Source: Aphanothece hegewaldii CCALA 016 (GTDB lineage Bacteria > Cyanobacteriota > Cyanobacteriia > Cyanobacteriales > Microcystaceae). Taken from it: a stretch of 45,616 nt of DNA. The stretch is taken from assembly GCF_003007785.1 (NCBI RefSeq), contig NZ_PXOH01000034.1, positions 1-45,616 of the forward strand. The letters run 5' to 3'. Shown here in pieces: positions 23,330 through 31,668 of the stretch. The translations under genes were made by a program, and so were the position numbers. Each line of letters begins with the position of its first letter. The first letter of the stretch is position 1. The notes beneath the pieces are model-generated. The model saw only the letters and a program-made list of their open reading frames with translations. It was not told the origin of the DNA and made no database searches.

Positions 23330-23730
23330 TCTTCCTCCCAATCTTCATAACTTAACCCCTCAATCCTACTAAACTCTCTTATATTATGAGTGACTAATAT
23401 AAGATTATTAGCTATAGCAATAGAGGCAATTTGTAAATCATATGGGCCGATGGGAGTTCCTCTAATTGCTAACTGAGTACGGATATTGCCATAAATTATA
23501 GCTGCTTGGTCATTAAAAGGAAACGAGACAAACTTACTAAAAAAGTTATTTTGAGCTTGTAAATTTTCAGCTACTTTTCTACTCTTAATAGCACCATAAA
23601 ATAACTCGGCTTTGACGACAGAGCAAACAGCAACATCATTAGATAATAAACTGTCTAAGCGATTTCTGATTGTAGAATTAGAATATTTTAAATAAATAAT
23701 ACAAGTATTGCTATCTAATAAATATCTCAT
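23326..23730 (-). CDS. vapC: VapC-type PIN ribonuclease toxin
   Basis: 134 residues of a canonical VapC: D6 in RYLLDSNTCI, E42 in VVKAELFYG and D98 in PIGPYDLQIASIA, followed by LILVTHNIREFSRI. The acidic active site that binds Mg2+ and cleaves RNA is complete. Its start overlaps the antitoxin stop (ATGA, 23727-23730) and its stop overlaps the hsdS start (23326-23329), so translation of antitoxin, toxin and HsdS is probably coupled. A module of this kind inside a restriction operon could penalise loss of the operon; that is inference. Confidence 0.88.
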   Translation of the reverse strand: MRYLLDSNTCIIYLKYSNSTIRNRLDSLLSNDVAVCSVVKAELFYGAIKSRKVAENLQAQNNFFSKFVSFPFNDQAAIIYGNIRTQLAIRGTPIGPYDLQIASIAIANNLILVTHNIREFSRIEGLSYEDWEEE

Positions 23731-23963
23731 TCTAATGACTCCCTAACTTCGTATTCTCCTTGAGGATGTCTGATAAAACTTTCATCATTTATAGAACCAG
23801 CAGTTTTGTTAAGAAACTCATGCCATTCTAATTGACTAAAATCTTCTGTAACGGTTTTAATTGTTACAGTAATATCAACTTCAACCCCTTTATATTCTGA
23901 CGGAATATCTAGATGTAATATTCCATCTTGACCAACATGAGAACGTAAAGTAATTTGTTGCAT
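23727..23963 (-). CDS. vapB: VapB-type antitoxin
   Basis: 78 residues from ATG 23963, preceded by AGGTG; a GTG start three codons earlier is possible. It begins MQQITLRSHVGQDGILHLDI, nearly the same 20 residues as the antitoxin at 24514-24768, then diverges. The N-terminal part looks like a beta-rich DNA-binding or dimerisation segment and the acidic C-terminal part would bind VapC. The 4-bp overlap with vapC supports the pairing. Confidence 0.75.
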   Translation of the reverse strand: MQQITLRSHVGQDGILHLDIPSEYKGVEVDITVTIKTVTEDFSQLEWHEFLNKTAGSINDESFIRHPQGEYEVRESLE

Positions 23964-24103
23964 TTTTGTCACCTCTAAAATTTAGTATTAATAATTATAC
24001 ACCCGTAAAAAACTTATTTTTTTTAGTCATTCATTCTCATAAATTCTAATTTTTTCCTTTTTAATATAACTTTAATTTCTTACATTATACAGATATATAC
24101 TAA

Positions 24104-24517
24104 TTATTCATTTCTATCAATTACCAAATTTTTAAATAAAGACACAGAAATAATTTTTGTATTACCCAAGCTTTTAATTTCATCAAAATCTTTATCCCCA
24201 GTAATCAGATAGTCTGCTTGAGTCTCCACAGCACAAGCTAAAAACTTAGCATCTTTTCTATCTCTCGGAAAATCTATAACCAGTCTAATATCTACCCAAG
24301 TCGTAAAAGTATCTAACACAAAAAACCATCTTTGCTTTTTGTCTTCATTTAATTTTAAACGTTTTCTACTTAATACTTCTTTGTATTCTCTTAATATTTC
24401 TTCTGAAACCAGCCATTGATAATCTATTTGAGAAGTTACAAACAGAATAATTGCTTCTGGATTTCTATTTGCTACAGCAGCAGAAACTAAAACATTAGTA
24501 TCGATAACTATTTTCAT
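24104..24517 (-). CDS. PIN-domain toxin of the COG1569/PIN_3 type
   Basis: 137 residues starting MKIVIDTNVLVSAAVANRNP. The order DTNVLVSA, SEEILREYKEVLSR, DRKDAKFLACAVETQADYLI and TGDKDFDEI is characteristic of the PIN_3 branch, different from VapC at 23326-23730. All acidic residues are present. It overlaps its antitoxin by four bases (24514-24517). An AT-rich 140-bp gap separates it from the next antitoxin gene. It is a second, unrelated toxin in the same operon. Confidence 0.82.
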   Translation of the reverse strand: MKIVIDTNVLVSAAVANRNPEAIILFVTSQIDYQWLVSEEILREYKEVLSRKRLKLNEDKKQRWFFVLDTFTTWVDIRLVIDFPRDRKDAKFLACAVETQADYLITGDKDFDEIKSLGNTKIISVSLFKNLVIDRNE

Positions 24518-24768
24518 TCTCCTCGTCTATAAGCATCAATTTCAGCTTGAATATCTGCTTCTGTTAAAGGATTATCTAAGTGTAAAGCCTGAGTTTCTTT
24601 AAAAAGTTCTTTCAACTCTTGCAATAACTGATTCTTAGAACGGTCATTTTGATTGATATATTTAACCATAACTGTTACCTCTAAATCAGTTTCTTTCATA
24701 CCGACAGGAATATCTAAATGTAATATTCCATCTTCACCAACACGAGAACGTAAAGTAATTTGTTGCAT
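24514..24768 (-). CDS. Antitoxin of the PIN_3 toxin
   Basis: 84 residues starting MQQITLRSRVGEDGILHLDI, shared almost exactly with the vapB-type antitoxin at 23727-23963, followed by a different C-terminus (QELKELFKETQALHLDN and IQAEIDAYRRGE). The conserved N-terminus with a changed C-terminus fits the idea that the two antitoxins share an operator-binding part and differ in the toxin-binding part. It starts 18 bp after the rpn-like gene. Confidence 0.75.
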   Translation of the reverse strand: MQQITLRSRVGEDGILHLDIPVGMKETDLEVTVMVKYINQNDRSKNQLLQELKELFKETQALHLDNPLTEADIQAEIDAYRRGE

Positions 24769-24786
24769 TGTTCTTACCTAAAATAA

Positions 24787-25656
24787 TTACGAAAAAACTC
24801 TATCTAACCACTGAACTAAATCTGCTGTTTCTTGAAACTCAAAAAAAGCATCCGATAAAGCTTCAATCTGTTCGATAGATAACTGTTTAATTCTTTCCTC
24901 TACCGCTTCTGTTAAATCGGGAAATCGTCGCTTAAGTTGTCGTAACAGTAAATTAACTTCTCCTTGTTGTATTCCCTGTTGTACTCCTTGTTGCATTCCC
25001 TGTTGAAAGCCTTTTTGTAGCCCTTTTTCTAAAATACTGTTGTAAATAACCGATTCCTGCATAAGTTCCTCACTTAAATATAAATTAATGAGATTTTGGT
25101 CAAATTTCAAACCCGCTAACAATTGTACGCAAGCAGATACATTACTTTTTTCTCTCCTATCTTCGATTATATTGATTGCTTCTGCTACTTGCTGTAAAAT
25201 TCTTTCTGAACTTTCTCCCTTTGCTAACACTGCTAGGGGTAATAATCCAGGTATTTTTATCAATGACTCACTCTCTAACTCCCAAATTCTAATTATTCGA
25301 TAAAGATGAGTTGTATTTTGTTCTCGAAAATAATCAATAAATACCGCTTCTGTTGTAGTTGGTTTCAAAAAAATAACCACCTGTTCAATTAAACAATTAT
25401 ACTGGCGATATAATCTCACCCAATAATCTAACATTCGTAACGGTAAAGGGGGAGTCGATTTAGGTAAGGTTTGGAATTCTAAATGCAAAATAGTTTCGGC
25501 AACTTGCATAAAAAATAATCCATCAGCGCGGATTGGTTCTACATTTAATTCTGCTTGAAGTAAAGTTACATTTTCTGTCTCTACATTTAGCAACCATTTA
25601 ACAAAAGTATGGGGATAAGTTTCTACTACAAACTTTAATATACTGTCATAACTCAT
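24787..25656 (-). CDS. Rpn-family PD-(D/E)xK nuclease-like protein (DUF4351 tail)
   Basis: 289 residues. The N-terminal MSYDSILKFVVETYPHTFVK and the acidic set D45 (IRADGLF) with E60-x-Q62 (LHLEFQT) fit the recombination-promoting nuclease/transposase-related family, in which ExQ replaces ExK. Near residues 213-235 is a short repeat, KGFQQGMQQGVQQGIQQG, common in cyanobacterial members. The C-terminus (LLLRQLKRRFPDL, IEALSDAFFEF) matches DUF4351. It begins four bases after hsdM, so it is part of the restriction operon. A role in defence or in recombination of the locus is possible but unproven. Confidence 0.78.
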   Translation of the reverse strand: MSYDSILKFVVETYPHTFVKWLLNVETENVTLLQAELNVEPIRADGLFFMQVAETILHLEFQTLPKSTPPLPLRMLDYWVRLYRQYNCLIEQVVIFLKPTTTEAVFIDYFREQNTTHLYRIIRIWELESESLIKIPGLLPLAVLAKGESSERILQQVAEAINIIEDRREKSNVSACVQLLAGLKFDQNLINLYLSEELMQESVIYNSILEKGLQKGFQQGMQQGVQQGIQQGEVNLLLRQLKRRFPDLTEAVEERIKQLSIEQIEALSDAFFEFQETADLVQWLDRVFS

Positions 25657-25660
25657 TTTT

Positions 25661-27706
25661 CTAAATCATATCCTTTAACATTTCTAATATATCTGCTTCA
25701 ACCTGTTTGATATCAGCTTCTATCTCTTCTAAGGAACGGGGTGGCACATACTTATAAAAGTAGCGATTAAAGTTAATTTCATATCCCACTTTTCCTACTC
25801 CGTTATCTTTTTCATCTCTAACACTTTCATTAATCCAAGCATCGGGGACATGAGGTTTAACTTCTTTCTCGAAATACTCATAAACATCCTGCTTTAACGG
25901 GACATTTTCAGTATCTCTCAAACTTGTATCAGGTTCGGGATTTCCCTCACTATCCAGACAAATCTCTGCGGTTTCATCCCGTTCTGATAATCCCGTTAAT
26001 ATCGCTTTATGAACTGTAGCACTAACCTTAATTCCCTCTGCTTTAAATGCTTTCTTTAACAACTTCTCAAACTCGGTTCGGTCTTTGTATAATTCATCCG
26101 TTAACCCACTCAAAACCGATAGAATTAACTTTTGTTGTTCTCTTCCTGCTTGTTCTTCTATTTCTTTTATCTGAGTTGCTTTTTTTTTACTAACTGCTAG
26201 ATTAATAAAAGCCGTTTGCTCTTTCACTCGGTCAATTCTTTCTGAAGTTGCTTGAAAATTTAACCGTAATGGACGTTCTACCGTAATCTTACGATAACCA
26301 AAATCCGTACTCTCAAAAATCCTGCTTACAGAGGTCATATCTTCCGTCTCTACAGTTTCAAACTGCTGGAAAATCTTAGTTATCTCTTCAATCTGTTTTG
26401 TACTAATTTCTCGTCGCTTATCTCCCAAACTTTTCCGCATGGGTGTCCAAAATTGGGAAGCATTAATTAACTGTACTTTCCCTTTTTTCTGTGCTGTTTT
26501 ATTATTCGTCAGTATCCAAATATAAGTCGCAATCCCTGTATTGTAAAATAATTGCTCAGGTAACGCGATAATTGTTTCTAACCAATCATTTTCTAAAATC
26601 CATCGTCTAATCTCACTTTCTCCGCTTCCTGCATCCCCCGTAAACAAAGGAGAACCATTCATAACGATTGCTACTCGACTTCCACCATCTGTTACAGGTT
26701 TGATTCTTCCTAACATCTGTTGCAGAAATAATAATTGTCCGTCACTAATACGGGGTAAACCTGCGCTAAATCGACTTCCTGCTTTTTCTGCTTCTTGTTT
26801 TACGCTTGCTTCATCGCGTTTCCAGTCTTTCCCATAGGGAGGATTAGCTAATAAATAATCAAAGGTTTTATCACTATGTTGGTCATTAGATAAGGTACTA
26901 CCAAACTTAATATTTTCAGCGTCCTTACCATCGATACTCTTCATATACAAATCAGACTTACACACCGCAAAGGTTTCGGGATTGACTTCTTGACCGAATA
27001 AAAATACATTTGCATTTGGATTTAGTTCTAATATCCTGTCTTTAGCGGTTGTAATCATTCCTCCGCTACCACAACAAGGATCATAAATGGTACGGGTGAT
27101 GTAAGCTTGAGATAGTGTAGCTTGATCCTGCGATAGTAATAAACTCACCATCAGACTAATTACTTCTCTAGGGGTGAAGTGTTCCCCAGGATTTTCGTCT
27201 AGTGCTTCATTAAATTTTCGTATCAGTTCTTCAAAAATATAACCCATCTCTAGGTTAGATACTTTGTCAGGATGAAGGTCGATATTTTTAAACCTCTCCA
27301 TCACCAAAAATAACAGGTTAGCATTGTTTAGCTTATCGATGGTGTTGGGAAAATCGAACTTTTCTAGAACTTCCCGCATATTACTACTAAAACTGTTGAT
27401 GTAGAGTTTCAGGTTAGCAGCAAGGTTATTCGGGTCATCTAACAACTTACCGAAATCATAGCGAGAGTGATTATAAAAAGCAAATCCCGATTTTTTGCAG
27501 AGAAGATTATGGGGGTTATCTAATTGGTCTTTATATTGAAGGTATGTTTCTAAAACTACTGCTTTAGTTGGTTCCAAGACACAATCTAATCGACGCAGTA
27601 CAGTAAAGGGAAGAATGATATCTTGATATTTTCCCCGTTTAAATGTATCCCGAATTAAATCCGCAACTGACCAAATAAAGCTAACTTTTTCACCAAAATT
27701 GTTCAT
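25661..27706 (-). CDS. hsdM: Type I restriction enzyme, M subunit (N6-adenine methyltransferase)
   Basis: 681 residues. The N-terminal helical domain (about 1-170) is followed by the methyltransferase with the SAM-binding motif DPCCGSGG at 209-216 and the catalytic NPPY at 288-291 (LLANPPYGKDW). A coiled C-terminal region near 490-530 would contact HsdS. Two HsdM and one HsdS form the modification enzyme, which protects host DNA. It is the first gene of the minus-strand operon; the promoter should lie in 27707-27894, which also holds a short hairpin repeat. Longer than the classical EcoKI subunit but normal for this subfamily. Confidence 0.93.
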   Translation of the reverse strand: MNNFGEKVSFIWSVADLIRDTFKRGKYQDIILPFTVLRRLDCVLEPTKAVVLETYLQYKDQLDNPHNLLCKKSGFAFYNHSRYDFGKLLDDPNNLAANLKLYINSFSSNMREVLEKFDFPNTIDKLNNANLLFLVMERFKNIDLHPDKVSNLEMGYIFEELIRKFNEALDENPGEHFTPREVISLMVSLLLSQDQATLSQAYITRTIYDPCCGSGGMITTAKDRILELNPNANVFLFGQEVNPETFAVCKSDLYMKSIDGKDAENIKFGSTLSNDQHSDKTFDYLLANPPYGKDWKRDEASVKQEAEKAGSRFSAGLPRISDGQLLFLQQMLGRIKPVTDGGSRVAIVMNGSPLFTGDAGSGESEIRRWILENDWLETIIALPEQLFYNTGIATYIWILTNNKTAQKKGKVQLINASQFWTPMRKSLGDKRREISTKQIEEITKIFQQFETVETEDMTSVSRIFESTDFGYRKITVERPLRLNFQATSERIDRVKEQTAFINLAVSKKKATQIKEIEEQAGREQQKLILSVLSGLTDELYKDRTEFEKLLKKAFKAEGIKVSATVHKAILTGLSERDETAEICLDSEGNPEPDTSLRDTENVPLKQDVYEYFEKEVKPHVPDAWINESVRDEKDNGVGKVGYEINFNRYFYKYVPPRSLEEIEADIKQVEADILEMLKDMI

Positions 27707-27762
27707 TAATTCACTCTCTTACTTGATAAATAAACTATTTTATCCCAAATCCCTATAAACAC

Positions 27763-27787
27763 TGGGTTTGGAGACCAAACCCCTACA
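27763..27787. repeat. Short GGGTTTGG-type hairpin repeat, copy 4
   Basis: GGGTTTGG-AGA-CCAAACCC with a following CCTACA, perfect 8-bp stem and three-base loop. A half-unit CCCAAATCCCTA lies just to its left (27744-27755). It is in the 188-bp space upstream of hsdM, near where the promoter should be. Confidence 0.7.
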
Positions 27788-27894
27788 TTTAATTTGTACA
27801 GACGTGCTTTTATTGATTAGTGATGCTTTAAAAGAATATGGCTTAACTGTACCTGAGTCATTATAAAATTAGTTTTCCCAAAATCCTATCTTGC

Positions 27895-28749
27895 TCATTC
27901 AGTCATCCAATTTCTTGTCCCAAAATATTGACAAGATTTGGCCGCAATTTTCGACGCACTTTCTAACGCTTCTGCAAAATTCTGTGTTTCCAAAATATAA
28001 TGACAAAATGCCCCGTGTAAAATATCACCTGCACCTAGTGTATCAACCGCTTGAATCGGATTAATCTTAATTTCCTCTAATTTTCCCTCAATTTGTAACA
28101 AAATAGGTTGATTTCCTTGAGTAATGGCTATAAAAGGAATACTTAGACTAGATAAATACTGAAAAACATCCGCTTGAGTTCGACATTGAGGAGGATAAAA
28201 ATTAGCCGAACATATCACATAATCTGCTAATGGTAGAACTTGATTAAATCCTGTTTTCCAACTTCCACCATCAACCACAATAGGAATACCTGCTATTTTA
28301 GCTTGAGAAGCGATCGCATAACTCACCGCCATCTGATGACCATCGATTAATACTAAATCAATTCCCTGTAAAATATCCTTGGGTAATTGTTCGGGTGTCG
28401 CTTGTGCGTAACGTGCATTCACCGAAATAACGCTACGTTCCCCAGTCTTCTCTAAAACAAAGATAGAAGACACAGCAGGGCTTTCTATACGTTGGGGTAG
28501 TAAATCAACAAAATTTATTAAACAAGCATCTAAATCACTCAAAATAAGCTGACTCAGAGGATGTTTACCAAGAATACCTACTACAGTGGCTTGATTATTG
28601 AGATAACTAAATGTAACCGCCGCGTTGGTTGCTGGCCCACCTGCTGCTATTGTTTGATCAAGAGCGACAATTTTTTGATTAGTTTGTGGAAGTTCGGACG
28701 TAAGATAAATTAGGTCTATAGTGGTTAAACCAATAAATAATCCTTTCAT
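27895..28749 (-). CDS. PfkB-family carbohydrate kinase
   Basis: 284 residues of the ribokinase fold. N-terminal MKGLFIGLTTIDLIYLTSEL and AAGGPATNAAVTFSYL bind the sugar, and the C-terminal AVDTLGAGDILHGAFCHYIL contains the catalytic aspartate and the anion hole. The enzyme phosphorylates a sugar or nucleoside with ATP; the substrate cannot be told from sequence. It is divergent from rsmI with only 14 bp between start codons, so the two promoters must overlap. It lies at the right edge of the defence island and marks the return of HIP1 octamers. Confidence 0.85.
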   Translation of the reverse strand: MKGLFIGLTTIDLIYLTSELPQTNQKIVALDQTIAAGGPATNAAVTFSYLNNQATVVGILGKHPLSQLILSDLDACLINFVDLLPQRIESPAVSSIFVLEKTGERSVISVNARYAQATPEQLPKDILQGIDLVLIDGHQMAVSYAIASQAKIAGIPIVVDGGSWKTGFNQVLPLADYVICSANFYPPQCRTQADVFQYLSSLSIPFIAITQGNQPILLQIEGKLEEIKINPIQAVDTLGAGDILHGAFCHYILETQNFAEALESASKIAAKSCQYFGTRNWMTE

Positions 28750-28763
28750 GGGTTGAATTTAAA

Positions 28764-29609
28764 ATGGGGCAACAGGGTATACTTTATCTAGTCGGAACAC
28801 CGATCGGCAATTTGGAAGATATGACGTTTAGGGCGGTTCGTATTCTGAAAAATGTTGATTTAATAGCTGCTGAAGATACACGTCACACGGGTAAGTTATT
28901 ACAACACTTTGAAATTACCACGCCAGCGATTAGCTATCATCAACATAATCGTTTTGAGCGCTCCGCAGATTTACTTTCCACTCTCCAACAAGGAAAAAAT
29001 ATCGCTTTAGTGACTGATGCAGGAATGCCAGGAATTTCCGATCCTGGTTATGATTTGGTCAAAGCTTGTCATGAGCATCAGATTTTAGTCATTCCCATTC
29101 CCGGTGTCACCGCAGCCGTTACCGCATTAGCTGTATCTGGTTTATCCACGGAAAGATTCTGTTTTGAAGGGTTTTTACCAACTAAAACTAAAGAACGACT
29201 TGATCGACTCGATACACTAAAATTAGAATCTCGTACTCTCATTTTTTATGAAGCACCCCATCGTCTTGAAGAAACTTTACAAGACTTTAAAACCTATTTT
29301 GGCGAAAGTCGAATGATTGTTTTAGCTAGAGAGTTAACAAAACTTTACGAAGAAATATGGCGAGGAACGATTAAAGATGCGATCGCTCTTTATTCCCCTT
29401 CACAGCAACCGAAAGGAGAATACACATTAGTTGTAGCGGGGGCTAATTTTTCCGATACTCCAGACTTATCAGAATCACAATTAAAAATCGAATTACAAAA
29501 ATTAATGACTCAGGGAATGACGCGATCGCAAGCAAGTCGTCATCTAGCAGAAACTAGCAGTTTATCCCGTCGTCAAATCTATCAACTTGCCTTAGAAATC
29601 GAGGATTAA
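28764..29609 (+). CDS. rsmI: 16S rRNA (cytidine(1402)-2'-O)-methyltransferase
   Basis: 281 residues. The tetrapyrrole-methylase fold is shown by YLVGTPIGNLEDMTFRAV, ALVTDAGMPGISDPGYDLV and VIPIPGVTAAVTALAVSG, and the family segment FEGFLPTK. RsmI 2'-O-methylates C1402 in the decoding centre of 16S rRNA, with RsmH methylating N4 of the same base. The C-terminal helix-turn-helix-like tail (GMTRSQASRHLAETSSLSR) is normal. Its stop codon overlaps that of the convergent folD gene by four bases. Confidence 0.93.
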   Translation: MGQQGILYLVGTPIGNLEDMTFRAVRILKNVDLIAAEDTRHTGKLLQHFEITTPAISYHQHNRFERSADLLSTLQQGKNIALVTDAGMPGISDPGYDLVKACHEHQILVIPIPGVTAAVTALAVSGLSTERFCFEGFLPTKTKERLDRLDTLKLESRTLIFYEAPHRLEETLQDFKTYFGESRMIVLARELTKLYEEIWRGTIKDAIALYSPSQQPKGEYTLVVAGANFSDTPDLSESQLKIELQKLMTQGMTRSQASRHLAETSSLSRRQIYQLALEIED

Positions 29610-30484
29610 GTTACCTTTTTTTTATAACTTAAAAAAGTATTTTGTAATAACATCGCTACTGTCATTGGACCCACACCGCCTGGAACTGGGGTAATATATT
29701 CAGCAACTTGGGCAACTTCATCATAAGCGACATCACCCACTAAACGACCTTTTGGTGTAACTTCATCAACGACTCGATTAATTCCCACATCAATTACAAT
29801 AGCCCCAGGTTTAACCATATCTTTTGTAATGAGATTAGGTTTACCAACAGCAGGGATCAGAATATCAGCTTGACGAGTCATACTAGCTAAATCTATCGTT
29901 CGAGAATGAGCAACAGTAACGGTCGCGTTTTCTTCGAGTAACATCAAAGCTAGAGGTTTGCCGACTAGAATACTTCGTCCAATAACAACAGAATGTTTAC
30001 CTTGAACAGAAATATTATACTCTTTGAGCAGTTCCATCACTCCGGCGGGTGTACAACTGCGTAAACCCATTTCACCTCGGACTAACTTACCCAAATTCGT
30101 TGGATGTAAACCATCAGCATCTTTATCGGGATCAATTTGATGAAGTAAACTAACCGCATCTAAATGTTTAGGTAAAGGAAGTTGAACGAGAATTCCATCA
30201 ACTCGACTGTCTTGGTTGAGTTCATGGATAACCGATTCTAACTCAGTTTGGGTTGTTTCGGTGGGAAAATGACGACCAAAAGAAGCCATACCGACATTTA
30301 TACAAGCTTTCTCTTTATTGCGAACATAAGCGGCACTTGCGGGGTTATCACCAACCATTAATACTGCAAGTCCTGGCGATCGTCCGATCTGTTCTTGTAA
30401 AGTTGGGATTTGGGCTTTAAGATTGTTTTGAATCTTTTGAGCTAGGGCTTTTCCATCTAGAATTTTAGCAGTAGCAACAGACAT
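29606..30484 (-). CDS. folD: Methylene-tetrahydrofolate dehydrogenase/cyclohydrolase
   Basis: 292 residues from ATG 30484 (MSVATAKILDGKALAQKIQ); the frame continues upstream but the family N-terminus fits this start. Signatures are VRNKEKAC with the catalytic lysine, QLPLPKH, DPDKDADGLHP, GRSILVGKPLALML and a PGGVGPMT loop. The enzyme interconverts 5,10-methylene- and 10-formyl-tetrahydrofolate with NADP, supplying one-carbon units for purines and formyl-methionine. Converges with rsmI and is divergent from the OB-fold lipoprotein gene (100 bp between start codons). Confidence 0.93.
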   Translation of the reverse strand: MSVATAKILDGKALAQKIQNNLKAQIPTLQEQIGRSPGLAVLMVGDNPASAAYVRNKEKACINVGMASFGRHFPTETTQTELESVIHELNQDSRVDGILVQLPLPKHLDAVSLLHQIDPDKDADGLHPTNLGKLVRGEMGLRSCTPAGVMELLKEYNISVQGKHSVVIGRSILVGKPLALMLLEENATVTVAHSRTIDLASMTRQADILIPAVGKPNLITKDMVKPGAIVIDVGINRVVDEVTPKGRLVGDVAYDEVAQVAEYITPVPGGVGPMTVAMLLQNTFLSYKKKVT

Positions 30485-30584
30485 TCTAAAGTAAAACGAG
30501 AGAACAAAAATGATCTTAATCAATTCTAGATAAATTGTTGGCTATGATATCTCAAGATGTCATGTTTTGTTGTACTTAACGCTC

Positions 30585-31127
30585 ATGGTAATCAAAAGTA
30601 GCCTCGTTAGGCACAGTTGTATATTGTTGTTAATCGGAGGATTAATAGGTTGTAGTACCTTAGCTGAACTAGGTATCGCTGTTCCTTATCTGGGTGATCC
30701 TCCTCTAAATAGCGTCAACGATCTGACCAAACAAAAACGGGGTACGATCGTTTACATCAAAGGAATTGTTAAAGGATCTGCACCATTTTTAAATAGTAAT
30801 GCCTATCAAGTGCAAGATAAAACGGGTATGATTTGGATTCGCACAGAAAAAAAACCCCCTACTTCTGGTAAAGAAGTGATAATTAAAGGAAAACTTGATT
30901 ATCAAAGTATTGCCGTAGGAAACCAAGAGTTAGGCGAATTTTATGTCGTAGAATTGGAGCAACTGGAACAAAATGCCCAAACTCCTGCTACACCAACGCC
31001 CCCAACTCAACCCACCACTACGCCAAAACCAACCGCGATCCCAATTAAACCTCCTGCTGTCTTACCTCAACCCATACCCGATCCGACAGATGATCTCTTC
31101 CTTCCCCATAAACAGCAACACAAATAA
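30585..31127 (+). CDS. Putative OB-fold lipoprotein
   Basis: 180 residues from ATG 30585 (MVIKSSLVRH). The signal sequence ends in a lipobox, LIGGLIGCS, with the lipidated cysteine at residue 23. The middle (KRGTIVYIKGIVKGSAPFL, YQVQDKTGMIWIRTEKKPP, GKEVIIKGKLDYQ) looks like a bacterial OB-fold. The C-terminal 45 residues are Pro/Thr rich (TPATPTPPTQPTT), a likely linker into the periplasm. No partner is known. The last 38 bases overlap the Nudix gene in another frame. Confidence 0.65.
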   Translation: MVIKSSLVRHSCILLLIGGLIGCSTLAELGIAVPYLGDPPLNSVNDLTKQKRGTIVYIKGIVKGSAPFLNSNAYQVQDKTGMIWIRTEKKPPTSGKEVIIKGKLDYQSIAVGNQELGEFYVVELEQLEQNAQTPATPTPPTQPTTTPKPTAIPIKPPAVLPQPIPDPTDDLFLPHKQQHK

Positions 31128-31548
31128 TCATCTAGAAGTTGCATTAGCCATTATTCAGCAAGATGGTCATCTTCTAATGCAGCTACGAGACGATTTTCCT
31201 CATATTGCCTATCCCGGTCATTGGGGTCTATTTGGCGGTCATTTAGAACTAGGGGAAACCCCAGAAGAAGGCTTAAAACGAGAGTTAATCGAAGAAATTA
31301 ACTACAAAGTTTCACAGTCTCAGAAAATGTCTTGTTATGCTGATGAAAATGTGACACGTCATATTTTTTATATACCTTTGACAGTCGCTTTAACAGAACT
31401 TAATCTCCAAGAAGGTCAAGATCTGGCGTTGCTAACCCCAGAAGACATTCAGCAAGGTTATGCTTACTCTAGCAAAATTCAGCAATCTAGACCTTTAGGA
31501 AAAATTCATCAACAAATATTACTCGATTTTTTAAAGTTAGAATTATAG
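31090..31548 (+). CDS. Nudix hydrolase
   Basis: 152 residues from ATG 31090 (MISSFPINSNTNNHLEVALA). The frame runs further upstream, but that part overlaps the Pro/Thr-rich tail of the lipoprotein and is unlikely to be translated. The Nudix box is present: GGHLELGETPEEGLKRELIEE, with the key residues G, E, REL and EE, though one glycine after EE is changed to Ile-Asn. FGGHLE and PYPGHWG-like context (IAYPGHWGLF) suggest a GDP-sugar or nucleotide-sugar type. Substrate unknown. Gene overlap suggests translational coupling to the lipoprotein. Confidence 0.82.
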   Translation: MISSFPINSNTNNHLEVALAIIQQDGHLLMQLRDDFPHIAYPGHWGLFGGHLELGETPEEGLKRELIEEINYKVSQSQKMSCYADENVTRHIFYIPLTVALTELNLQEGQDLALLTPEDIQQGYAYSSKIQQSRPLGKIHQQILLDFLKLEL

Positions 31549-31668
31549 TGGAAAGTACTAGCCAATTTCATAACACCCCAGAATTACTTTAAGTCTGGTG
31601 TATAGTCGCACTATAAAAGCTGGCTGATTCTTAACAGTTTCAACGCTCAACCCCAACTATTTTTTCTT

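Noticed and set aside
27804..27866. A 20-codon frame (GTG start, LLISDALKEYGLTVPESL) on the plus strand before hsdM.
   Set aside because: It resembles the tail of some small antitoxin-like proteins, but there is no upstream body and the length is too short to support a call.
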